Part shown: one piece after another, positions 48,320 to 55,945 of the stretch
Layout of the letters: every line of letters begins with the position of its first letter
Position numbering within the stretch: position 1 is the stretch's first letter
Assembly (NCBI RefSeq): GCF_018130245.1
Contig: NZ_JAFCKP010000004.1
Span: forward strand, 62,001 to 126,000
Source of the DNA: Bradyrhizobium sp. SZCCT0231
Lineage (GTDB): Bacteria > Pseudomonadota > Alphaproteobacteria > Rhizobiales > Xanthobacteraceae
Length of the DNA stretch: 64,000 nt
Direction of reading: 5' to 3'
Notes under the pieces: generated by a model
Database searches by the model: none
Seen by the model: the letters and a program-made list of their open reading frames with translations, nothing else
Told to the model about the DNA's origin: nothing
Made by a program: the position numbers and the translations under genes

Positions 48320-48976
48320 CTAATGGCGGAAGCTAACAATAACCCCGTTCCCCCCGCAGCAAAGCGCAATTAAGAAGGCAACAAAGCCATCCGTTACATA
48401 CGGGATGTATTCGGCAACACCTTCGGAGGTGCCGGAGCGAGAGCTTACCGCGAAACAAGGCTGCCGCGCGCACCCAATGCGATGAGCAGCCTTGCGACTC
48501 TCGAAGAAGCTTCCAGCCAGCGGCTTATTGTCGTCCCAATAGTGGATGCGGCTTTCTCCATAACGCAGACCGAAAGCCGCAAGCGAGACAATCACAGCCA
48601 GACCGAAAACAATCAGCGTCCCCCAGGACACCACCAGATTGCGAGAGCCAAGCTCCTCGAAGGTTGTGTTAGGAGGGATTATCACGGACGAGTGCTGAAG
48701 TTTGGCGGCCCTGACGTAGAGGGCTAAGGTCCACACGAGCACTGCCCCAACACACAGCGTTATCAAAACACCAAAGTATGCTTTCGAAATCAATACTCCT
48801 TCATTCGAACCGTTGCGCACGAAGTAGATCCACGCCGCGGCGAATGGAACAAATGATTGACCCACAAACGTCCAGAGCTTCGCGAGAGGTAGCATCACTA
48901 GTATTTGTTCCGACAAGCGTGTCGAGCGTGGATGTCGATGACCGCCCTTCGCCCCGAGCAGAGAATCGTCGGACAA
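48320..48976 (-). CDS. Small membrane protein of unknown function, last gene of an exported-protein operon
   Basis: 218 residues with three to four membrane helices: FVGQSFVPFAAAWIYFV, AYFGVLITLCVGAVLVWTLALYV, LVVSWGTLIVFGLAVIVSLAAFGLRY, and a hydrophobic C-terminal stretch DGFVAFLIALCCGGNGVIVS. Between the last two lies a polar region with two cysteines. No family recognised. It starts 33 bases after the stop of the beta-rich protein gene and is probably co-transcribed with it. The N terminus (MSDDSLLGAKGGHRHPRSTRLSEQ) is basic and likely cytoplasmic. Confidence 0.65.
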   Translation of the reverse strand: MSDDSLLGAKGGHRHPRSTRLSEQILVMLPLAKLWTFVGQSFVPFAAAWIYFVRNGSNEGVLISKAYFGVLITLCVGAVLVWTLALYVRAAKLQHSSVIIPPNTTFEELGSRNLVVSWGTLIVFGLAVIVSLAAFGLRYGESRIHYWDDNKPLAGSFFESRKAAHRIGCARQPCFAVSSRSGTSEGVAEYIPYVTDGFVAFLIALCCGGNGVIVSFRH

Positions 48977-49009
48977 GCAGCACGAAAGGGTTTAATTTGA
49001 AGTCGTTAC

Positions 49010-50374
49010 TTAGAACGAGAGATCGAGCTTCAGACTTCCTACTTTCTCGCTGGCCAACGACCGCATCTTCTCGTGCATCTCCTTCTTCTTTTTCGCGACC
49101 TCCTTACCGCATGCGATGGCCGCGCCAATAGCGCCAACCCCGCCGGTAATCAATCCACCCACAATCCCGCAAATGCCTTCGACGATAAGGCCACAGTTTC
49201 GATCATCAACGTCTGCATCGAAGTCTGGTTCAATCGTCACGTTTCGTATCGAGAATCGGCGCGACTTATCCGACAAAGTGAGATCCGATTTCGCTCGGAA
49301 TACATAGTCACCTCGATTGATGTTCACATGTGGGCCGCACACGGTTTTATAGGGCACATTAAGGTCTCCGCCGCCGGTCTGAACGTTCAGGTAGACGATC
49401 TCTCCTGTATCCACGGATGCGGCGACCGTGATCGGAATGTCCTTCTGCTCTGAAATTGACCAAGCCCCGTTGTTAACTTTCACGTCAGCATCAGCGAAGC
49501 CAAACCTGCTGCTCAGCTTGAGCGCTATGTCGCGGCTATGAACATCAACGACAGTTCGACCACCCGGAAAACCCTGCTCGGAATGGTCGGACGGAGTTAT
49601 CACGTGGCTCGAGGCATTTTCGATATGGAAGCTAAATTTGGCAGATCCAACGCCTCTATAGTAGAGCAATTGCTCCATAGAGAATGTTGCAAGAGCCTCC
49701 GTCAAATGATCATCGCTTCGCACATTCAATTTGCCAACTATGGATCCACTATCGATCTTCAAATCATCTTTCGATTTTCGGGACGCTTCGATCGTAAACT
49801 GCGTTTGACCTGCGGCGAGAATGACCCGACCTATGCCATTCGCTGTGACTTCAGAAATATTTCCTTCAACTTTCAGCTTCCCAATCGGATACTTATCGTC
49901 GTCGACTACCGCCATATTTTGACTTGTAAGCCTGAGGCTCGCGGCACCGATTCGAACGTTTTGATCGACCTGCCAATTTTGTGACGCCAACTTCAGTTCA
50001 AGCTTCTGAATGTTCCCCACGATTGGCGTTACTTTTTCGCGAGAGTCCAGTTGCAGATCTGCTGTCTGGAGCTCTCCAGACTCTAGCTGCAGCTGGTTTT
50101 GACCAGGAAAGCTGATGTATCCACCCTTCAAAGTCGTCGAGACGGGGAGAATTCGACCAACTGCGACGAATGATCCATCGCTTGACCAAGATAGCGGCCT
50201 ACATGTCTCACCCGTTTTGCACGCGAAAACAACTCCCAGATTTGTAGCTCCAAGAAGGAGACGAAAATCATCTGACAGATAGAGATCCGCCGAATTCGGC
50301 CAATAGCTTGAAATCACCGCTTGCGCCGGAGATTGTGGCCTTCGATCCTCTGAATTCCATGTTAAGCTCCGCAA
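49010..50374 (-). CDS. Beta-rich protein of unknown function, probable 3' part of a frameshifted gene
   Basis: Open frame of 454 codons from a TTG at 50374; no signal peptide of its own. From about residue 33 on it is rich in alternating polar/hydrophobic strands (SGELQTADLQLDS, IQKLELKLASQNW, RIGAASLRLTSQNM), reminiscent of AsmA/LptA-like elongated beta proteins. The C terminus has a glycine-rich hydrophobic stretch (GIVGGLITGGVGAIGAAIA) and a basic coiled tail. The frame overlaps the upstream gene by 107 bases in another phase, with no ribosome binding site. The style of the two products is continuous, so I suspect they were, or are through a shift, one protein of about 780 residues. Confidence 0.6.
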   Translation of the reverse strand: MRSLTWNSEDRRPQSPAQAVISSYWPNSADLYLSDDFRLLLGATNLGVVFACKTGETCRPLSWSSDGSFVAVGRILPVSTTLKGGYISFPGQNQLQLESGELQTADLQLDSREKVTPIVGNIQKLELKLASQNWQVDQNVRIGAASLRLTSQNMAVVDDDKYPIGKLKVEGNISEVTANGIGRVILAAGQTQFTIEASRKSKDDLKIDSGSIVGKLNVRSDDHLTEALATFSMEQLLYYRGVGSAKFSFHIENASSHVITPSDHSEQGFPGGRTVVDVHSRDIALKLSSRFGFADADVKVNNGAWSISEQKDIPITVAASVDTGEIVYLNVQTGGGDLNVPYKTVCGPHVNINRGDYVFRAKSDLTLSDKSRRFSIRNVTIEPDFDADVDDRNCGLIVEGICGIVGGLITGGVGAIGAAIACGKEVAKKKKEMHEKMRSLASEKVGSLKLDLSF

Positions 50375-51368
50375 TCGTGACTGAGGCTTGCGCGACTGAG
50401 ATTAGTGACTTGCGCGGTCCGTTTGAGTTCAACGTAATGAACGAATTACCGCCCAGGGTTCCCGAAAAACTACCGCGCGTTACAGTTGTGACGTCAGCTT
50501 CCTGCGCAATCGCAACGTCTTCAAACGCAATCTTAGATCCAACTGTGGGGCTAAGGATTGCGCTGCCGAAATTCAGATTGCCTTCATCCGCGGCGATGAG
50601 CAACTTTTTCATCACTCCGCTTCCGCTCTTTAATCCCAAATCATACGTGGCTTGCTGAATCTGAACACCACTGCCGTTTGACAGCTTCACGTAGCCTGCG
50701 TTGTTGGGAAAGAGTAGGCTCGATCCCGTGCGCAAGGAGACCGCAAAGGCCTTCTTCGAGTCTGGCCCGTCTGTGGAAAACGCGACAAATTTGGTCACTG
50801 GTTGCCCAAGCGGCATCCTTGCAACTGGCCCGTCGCAAAGGTCTGTTGGGCACTTTCTTAGGGCCTCCGAACCGGCAAATACCTTTCCAGCAAATGTTTT
50901 TGCAGGATCAATCTGGAGCGACACAACTCCCTCTAAAGCCGCCTCCAATTGAGAACGCGGCTCTCGACACTCCGGACTGGCGGGATCTAGAGTGTAGTCG
51001 CTTTCCGCCTCGTCGATCGCTCCTCCCGGCAATACCGCTATCTTCTTGACCATCACCTTCGAACAAAGTTCTGGCGTTCGAATTAGAAAGGATGTGCCGG
51101 CTCGCTGAAAATCGATGAGTCCTTTCTGAATTGTTCCCTCGGCATATCGAAAACTGATAGTGCTGCGGATGTCCCTCGGTATCGTCCAAACTATGCGAGA
51201 GCGACCGTTGTCGAAGGCATATTTTCCTCGCTCCAAGTATACATACGCTTGCGCTTCCACCGACTCGATGGCCTGCGTTATGCTGTCGTATAAGATGTCG
51301 GCCTTCGCTTCGTGTGATATCCACAGAGAAAGGGCGGCAAGAAGGAATCGGTAGTTCCGAGCGCTCAT
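50268..51368 (-). CDS. Exported beta-rich protein of unknown function (5' part of a probable frameshifted gene)
   Basis: 366 residues with a signal peptide (MSARNYRFLLAALSLWISHEAKA). After an N-terminal region with cysteine pairs (ELCSKV...SPECRE; KCPTDLCDG) it becomes a series of beta strands (VKLSNGSGVQIQQATYDLGLKSG, SVTIAELNMEFRGSKATISGASGDFKLL) like those in the downstream overlapping frame. The frame stops at 50268 in the middle of this pattern. It starts 9 bases after the stop of the gene at 51378-52547, so the two are one operon. No family recognised. Confidence 0.65.
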   Translation of the reverse strand: MSARNYRFLLAALSLWISHEAKADILYDSITQAIESVEAQAYVYLERGKYAFDNGRSRIVWTIPRDIRSTISFRYAEGTIQKGLIDFQRAGTSFLIRTPELCSKVMVKKIAVLPGGAIDEAESDYTLDPASPECREPRSQLEAALEGVVSLQIDPAKTFAGKVFAGSEALRKCPTDLCDGPVARMPLGQPVTKFVAFSTDGPDSKKAFAVSLRTGSSLLFPNNAGYVKLSNGSGVQIQQATYDLGLKSGSGVMKKLLIAADEGNLNFGSAILSPTVGSKIAFEDVAIAQEADVTTVTRGSFSGTLGGNSFITLNSNGPRKSLISVAQASVTIAELNMEFRGSKATISGASGDFKLLAEFGGSLSVR

Positions 51369-51377
51369 CTAAGCCCC

Positions 51378-52547
51378 TCACTTTTCGAGTAATAGCTTGC
51401 TTATGAAATGGCATTCCCAAAGCATCGTGCGCTTCCACGCCTCCTCGGCGTCTTCCCTCTGCCACGACCACTGAAAACGGTCCGTCTCGGGAGGAACATC
51501 CCTCGCAGTTCTTGGACATTGATCCAAGGCTAGCTGCGCAGTCTCCGAAGCAGGACGCTTCGCTAGCCAGCTAAAAAATGGATTCTTCGGTTGCTGCCGA
51601 GATATATGAAGCGCGGCCATTCCAAGCGGAGTTCCTTGATCTGCTGGCATCCCAATATTCGCCAGCAGCAGAATTGAAACTGCCGCAAGATGCTGCGCAT
51701 ATCCTGGCGCATTGGTCTGAGCGTTCTGCAACACCCAAGCTAGCGCGTCGGGCTCTGCCCGCTTCAGCGCATCTGCGAACGTGGCGTCATCTACTGAGAC
51801 TTTTAAGTGCTTGACGACTGCGCCGAGCACCGCAAAATCTCCTGGCTTTAGCGTGCAACCCAAGACCGCATCCGGATTGCCATCGACGTCATCGTCGGGA
51901 CAGAAGCGCGCCGCCTTTTTGGTGCATCCCTCTTCCACGCACCTTTGATTTCGACCCAACCAGTCGATCCACCACTTAAAGCGCTTCAGGTGTTCGGGAG
52001 CCGGCCTGATCGTGACCCAAAGCATGACACCGAGAGAATGGTCGGCAGAGAAGCTGTTTACGTTGTGGAGCCTTGGAAATTGGCGAAGACGAGGCGATCG
52101 ATACCATTGCCCCGTTGTAGTATTCTGAGAGTCTTTGACTGACGAACAACCTAATTCTTCGCCGCTGAAGCACAGCAGGCCGGCGAAGAGAGTCATATCG
52201 CCATCTTCGCACTGCGGCGCCCCGGCAGCTCCAGCAATAGTCGCGCTAGGAAAGCACGTCTCGCCGGCCGGACATTCTCGAAAGGCGCTTGCCAGATTCG
52301 TTTGGGGAAGTTGTTTAGCGCAATACATCCCGTTCGGGCGCCATAGAAGCGCATCACGGTCTCGAACATCATCAAGTGCGGCAGCGTGGCACCTTAAAGT
52401 CAGCAACGAAAGTATGGCGAGGAGCAGAGACAAATTTACCCAGCTCAGAGTGCGACATGCGCCAAATTTAATTCGGCAAAGCAATGAGTTATCCCCCGAC
52501 AACTCGGACGAACTATCAAATAGGTAAGGCGTCAAAAAATCTAGCAC
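51378..52547 (-). CDS. Exported Cys-rich protein of unknown function, first gene of the operon
   Basis: 389 residues in the longest frame. A hydrophobic segment (SWVNLSLLLAILSLLTLRCHA) about 37 residues in looks like a signal peptide, so a downstream start may be the true one. The mature part has many cysteines (MYCAKQ, RECPAGETCFPS, APQCEDGD, LLCFSGEELGCSS, RCVEEGCTKK, FCPDDD), suggesting a disulfide-stabilised periplasmic protein, and a helical C-terminal half. Its pattern LLWRPNGMYC...ECPAGETCFP faintly resembles FACKTGETCRPLSW in the downstream frame, hinting at shared domain type. No family recognised. Confidence 0.62.
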   Translation of the reverse strand: MLDFLTPYLFDSSSELSGDNSLLCRIKFGACRTLSWVNLSLLLAILSLLTLRCHAAALDDVRDRDALLWRPNGMYCAKQLPQTNLASAFRECPAGETCFPSATIAGAAGAPQCEDGDMTLFAGLLCFSGEELGCSSVKDSQNTTTGQWYRSPRLRQFPRLHNVNSFSADHSLGVMLWVTIRPAPEHLKRFKWWIDWLGRNQRCVEEGCTKKAARFCPDDDVDGNPDAVLGCTLKPGDFAVLGAVVKHLKVSVDDATFADALKRAEPDALAWVLQNAQTNAPGYAQHLAAVSILLLANIGMPADQGTPLGMAALHISRQQPKNPFFSWLAKRPASETAQLALDQCPRTARDVPPETDRFQWSWQREDAEEAWKRTMLWECHFISKLLLEK

Positions 52548-52727
52548 CGCCCTCGCTGGCAGAACTCACTGCCCGCGATGGATGCGACGGCGCATCATCC
52601 CATTCCGACGTTGAGACTATCGCGCAATCAAAGATTGTCTACATTTTTTTTGAACCTAAGATGACCAGCAACGCGAAAATTCGACCACAAGCAATAAATT
52701 CTCTAACAGAGGAAGGAGTAATAAACA

Positions 52728-53258
52728 GTGGAGCAATTTGCCTTTGGAGCGGGCAAACGTTGTTTAGGTCTCGCGTCCGCAACGATGCGTTTCGCCCTCT
52801 TTGCCGCTTGCAATATCGCGCTAAGCGAAACGACGCCCGACTTTCAATCACTGGCGAATAGATTTGCGACCGACCTCAAGACTCGAGACACCGCGAAGCT
52901 GAGGACTTGGTATGTTTCAAAACCGTTTCTTTCGACCAACCTGACCGCTGAGCAATCCTCGTTACCTCTGCAGGACAGAGAAGAAGTTTTGAATTATTGG
53001 TCGCAGATGAGAATCTCCAGCGTGAGAATCGATGTTCAGGAGGCACTAGCCGCACCGGGAGCGGGTAAGGGCTTCTGGACAGAAGAGAGCAAGTTTGAGA
53101 TGACCGTCGATGAAAGTCCTCCACGCTTAGTTATCGGTCAAAGAGACGTAATATGGCAGCCGAATGGAAGCTCTTGGCAGATCGCTGAGGAGTTCTGGAG
53201 TGATATGAAGTATTGCACAAAACAAGCCGACGGAAAAACGCTCTCATGCAGCCGTTAG
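52728..53258 (+). CDS. Hypothetical protein, possibly NTF2-like and exported
   Basis: 176 residues from a GTG at 52728, well placed behind GAGGAAGGAG. The N terminus (GLASATMRFALFAACNIALSETTP) has a weak signal-peptide character. The remainder, RFATDLKTRDTAKLRTWYVSKPFL ... VIGQRDVIWQPNGSSWQIAEEFWSD, has the length and helix-then-strand arrangement of SnoaL/DUF4440-like proteins, but I see no catalytic pattern. It is transcribed divergently from the exported-protein operon, 180 bases away. Confidence 0.55.
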   Translation: MEQFAFGAGKRCLGLASATMRFALFAACNIALSETTPDFQSLANRFATDLKTRDTAKLRTWYVSKPFLSTNLTAEQSSLPLQDREEVLNYWSQMRISSVRIDVQEALAAPGAGKGFWTEESKFEMTVDESPPRLVIGQRDVIWQPNGSSWQIAEEFWSDMKYCTKQADGKTLSCSR

Positions 53259-53693
53259 TTTGCGCAGTTTTATGAAACGCTGGTCCTAAACTTTGCAGTT
53301 GGCGCTCTCCAGCACACTAACAAGATTGCGCGGCCATTAGGCGACTTGCGGCAGACGCATATCCCACGATGGACCATGGCACTGGCAGGGCAACGCTCTT
53401 CCGGTCGGATTTGACAAGAGGTCAAGAACTTAGACGAGTAGATACGATCTGCTTTCGTGTATGACCACGCCAACGGCACGCGAGTCGAGCTTGCCGCTAC
53501 TGAAGCAGGACTCAATTAAGCTTGCGCCTGCAAGGTTCTCTATCTCTGCAGCAGCAAGCCTGATGAAGATCTCGAGCGTCTTGTCCGAACGGCACGCCAC
53601 ATCGCAGGCGCATCCTCGCTCATGGAGCGTTCAGACCCAACTCGATCCCCGAAGTTTGCTCCGCTCCTTCAGCAGCAGATCGATCAATGTGCT
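53259..53693 (+). pseudogene. Decayed plus-strand coding segment
   Basis: No intact gene lies here. From 53520 to 53759 the plus frame encodes about 79 residues with protein-like character (KVLYLCSSKPDEDLERLVRTARHIAGASS, PKFAPLLQQQIDQCALPGRDEFRPFSLL) ending at a stop after SSR; it is closed upstream by TAA at 53517. The preceding stretch gives YDHANGTRVELAATEAGLN in the same frame before that stop. The segment runs into the 3' end of the minus-strand gene at 53694. It looks like the remains of an unknown gene that has acquired stops; evidence is composition only. Confidence 0.35.
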
Positions 53694-54254
53694 TTACCTG
53701 GACGTGACGAATTCCGTCCATTCTCTCTGCTTATCGAGACTGTAGTATCGAGCCGGTGATACGATATACTTCAGCTCGATGGCTCGCTCTCTCAACTTCT
53801 CGGAGACCGCCTCGATCCTACTCCTTATCTCTGGAATCTTGTGAAACGTTTTCCGCGTGAAGCAAACACGCCGCAACTCTGAAAGTCGATCAGTCTCTCT
53901 GATTACATCCGTCCACGATCGAACTCTGGAAGAGAGATAAACGTCGCTTCGAACTCCTTCTCGGCCGCTTTTCACCTCAACGCTCGCAATGAGATCGATG
54001 AAGTCTATACGCTTCGCCCGAATGAACTCAATCTTATCCGTCACATTACTTTGCTGCAGGGACTTCTCTCCAAAAGCTCCAGGAAGCAAGCGCCAAAGAT
54101 AGTTGCGGCCGGTGTTATAGAAGAACTCCGCCTTATTGCTCGACGTCTCCGGATTGAATGTTCCAATGATGAGCGTCTCCGTGCGGGGGCAAATTCGATG
54201 TCGCGAAAACCTGTGCTCCACGATACTAGTTTCCAAGGTGCGGAACCCCTGCAT
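53694..54254 (-). CDS. Uracil-DNA-glycosylase-superfamily-like protein
   Basis: 186 residues. The N-terminal part resembles the UDG fold: LIIGTFNP at 28-35 in the position of the catalytic G-x-x-P loop, FFY at 44-46, and GRNYLWRLLPGAFG at 49-62, the residue set that lines the base pocket in MUG/TDG-like families. The C-terminal two-thirds has charged helices and a strand RRVCFTRKTF, followed by LKYIVSPARYYSLDKQREW near the end; SPAR may be the second UDG motif. It could remove modified or deaminated bases from DNA. It is the last gene of the HKD operon, 73 bases after the preceding stop. Confidence 0.5.
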   Translation of the reverse strand: MQGFRTLETSIVEHRFSRHRICPRTETLIIGTFNPETSSNKAEFFYNTGRNYLWRLLPGAFGEKSLQQSNVTDKIEFIRAKRIDFIDLIASVEVKSGREGVRSDVYLSSRVRSWTDVIRETDRLSELRRVCFTRKTFHKIPEIRSRIEAVSEKLRERAIELKYIVSPARYYSLDKQREWTEFVTSR

Positions 54255-54327
54255 TCTGAGGTCTTAAACTCGCGATACATAAGCCCACTTTGACGGTCGG
54301 GGGGGCACCGGAACATTATCAGATGCC

Positions 54328-55938
54328 CTAACCCACAGTTCTGCCGAAGAGCGGCTGATCGCCGTCCTGCCTCTTGAACAAACCACATTCAGACCCGAGG
54401 GACAGAAGCGTTAGCAACCTGTCTGGGGTGGGGACAAATGCTCGGCTAGGGCTAGAGCGCACTCTGATCCAACCGGACGTCTCTAACGCTATGCGCAGTC
54501 TCTTTTTCCCGTCTATGCTGCGGATTGCGGACCAATGGACATGCTGCGCAACTATCCAATTCTCAATGACGTCGCACCATAGCGAAACGAGCGGCTTGTT
54601 TCGGATCGCATCGATGCGCCGGACCATTAGTCCCATCGGTAGCCGGTCAGGTCGAGCCTCTACAGGATTAGGCGTTTCAGGAAGCTTGTCCACCGACTCT
54701 CTCATCGCTTGAGTGACGGCATAGACAACCGCAAATGCACGAAGCGCAAGTCCTGGTATCTTGGGTATGTCACGCCGTTGCGCTTCCTGAAGACGTCCCA
54801 TCAACTCAACGATATCCGTCTTTGCCGATGCCGCCGCTTTAGGCCATCCAATTCCGTTTCCGGCCGCCAAAACCGCGTCTACATATTCGGCCACCGACTT
54901 GGATGATGCGATCATGTCATCATATTTGGATGCTTCAGAATTGGCTTCTATCGCTAATTGCTCGGTGCGCTTGCCCTCAGCGACATTATGGGAAAGACTC
55001 TGTTCCACCCAAAGCATCATACTTTCGACCGCCAATCGTTGCAGTTGTCGGGCCTGAAGAATAGCGAGTAGGATCGACGAGATCTGAACCTCTTGATCCT
55101 TGCGCGAACTACCTCCAGCCGCAAGCCTTCGTCGGATCTCACTTACCGAGACTTCTCTTCCAGAAGGGGGCATCACGTCATGGATGAGATCGATAGTCGC
55201 CTTTCGCCGACGCATGTCTCTGTGAGCACGATCGCTTGCGCCGGCCTGATAGAACAAGAAGCGGAACACATCTCGCTCTTTCTTGCTTGCCTCTTGAATT
55301 GGCAGCTTAATCGCAATTGGCTCTACCTGCTCACAAGTGACGCTTGGTGGCTTCCTCGCCAGTATATGCGTTGGGATGCAAGAACTTACAGCTTTGTCGA
55401 TCTGAACGACTGCGGCTTCTGCCTCTTGTGAGCAGCGGAAAGTGCCCTGCCCTTCGCTTTGCAGGAAATGAAGCGATTTTAGCGAAGGACCGTATTCTGT
55501 CGGTGCCATTATGCTCGTCATGCGCTTCTTATATTGCTCCCACTTCTCTCCCTTAAAGGAAAATGATTCAGATGAGCCCTTCAATGGCAGATATGCTCGC
55601 ACAGCCGCTGCCCCACGAAACGGATTCTCTGCAAGGCAATGGGCCCAGGCATAGATTGCCTCGTATCGAGCGACCAGTTCCGCCATTTCTTTAGGGTCGA
55701 CCTCGCCATCAACCGCGGCGACTTGGCGAGCCTTCCACCATGCCCACGCCATGAAGCAGTAAGGTCGGACGAGCATCGTTACGTTATTTATACCCGGAAC
55801 GGTTTCGTCCATCAGGTCAAGGTTCAATTGCCTAAGGCCGATCGGATCAACTCCGCTTTCTGCTATTGCAAGTCTATCTACAATTCGAAAGCCAGGCGGT
55901 TCGCTGAAGGCCGCGTCAATTTCGGAGAGCGAGGACAT
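54328..55938 (-). CDS. Protein of unknown function resembling DUF6361 proteins
   Basis: 536 residues. The N-terminal block DPIGLRQLNLDLMDETVPGINNVTMLVRPYCFMAWAWWKAR (about 31-71) is the recognisable part: a similar D-x-L-G-L ... PGI-N-T-R--Y-F--W pattern occurs in DUF6361-type proteins that accompany HKD nuclease/helicase genes in defence islands. The rest is helical with no catalytic motif: SVTCEQVEPIAIKLPI is followed by long amphipathic helices and a possible winged-helix tail (TSGWIRVRSSPSRAFVPTPDRLLTLLSL). It starts 7 bases after the stop of the HKD gene, so translation is coupled. The family name is a low-confidence recollection. Confidence 0.6.
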   Translation of the reverse strand: MSSLSEIDAAFSEPPGFRIVDRLAIAESGVDPIGLRQLNLDLMDETVPGINNVTMLVRPYCFMAWAWWKARQVAAVDGEVDPKEMAELVARYEAIYAWAHCLAENPFRGAAAVRAYLPLKGSSESFSFKGEKWEQYKKRMTSIMAPTEYGPSLKSLHFLQSEGQGTFRCSQEAEAAVVQIDKAVSSCIPTHILARKPPSVTCEQVEPIAIKLPIQEASKKERDVFRFLFYQAGASDRAHRDMRRRKATIDLIHDVMPPSGREVSVSEIRRRLAAGGSSRKDQEVQISSILLAILQARQLQRLAVESMMLWVEQSLSHNVAEGKRTEQLAIEANSEASKYDDMIASSKSVAEYVDAVLAAGNGIGWPKAAASAKTDIVELMGRLQEAQRRDIPKIPGLALRAFAVVYAVTQAMRESVDKLPETPNPVEARPDRLPMGLMVRRIDAIRNKPLVSLWCDVIENWIVAQHVHWSAIRSIDGKKRLRIALETSGWIRVRSSPSRAFVPTPDRLLTLLSLGSECGLFKRQDGDQPLFGRTVG

Positions 55939-55945
55939 ACGTTTC

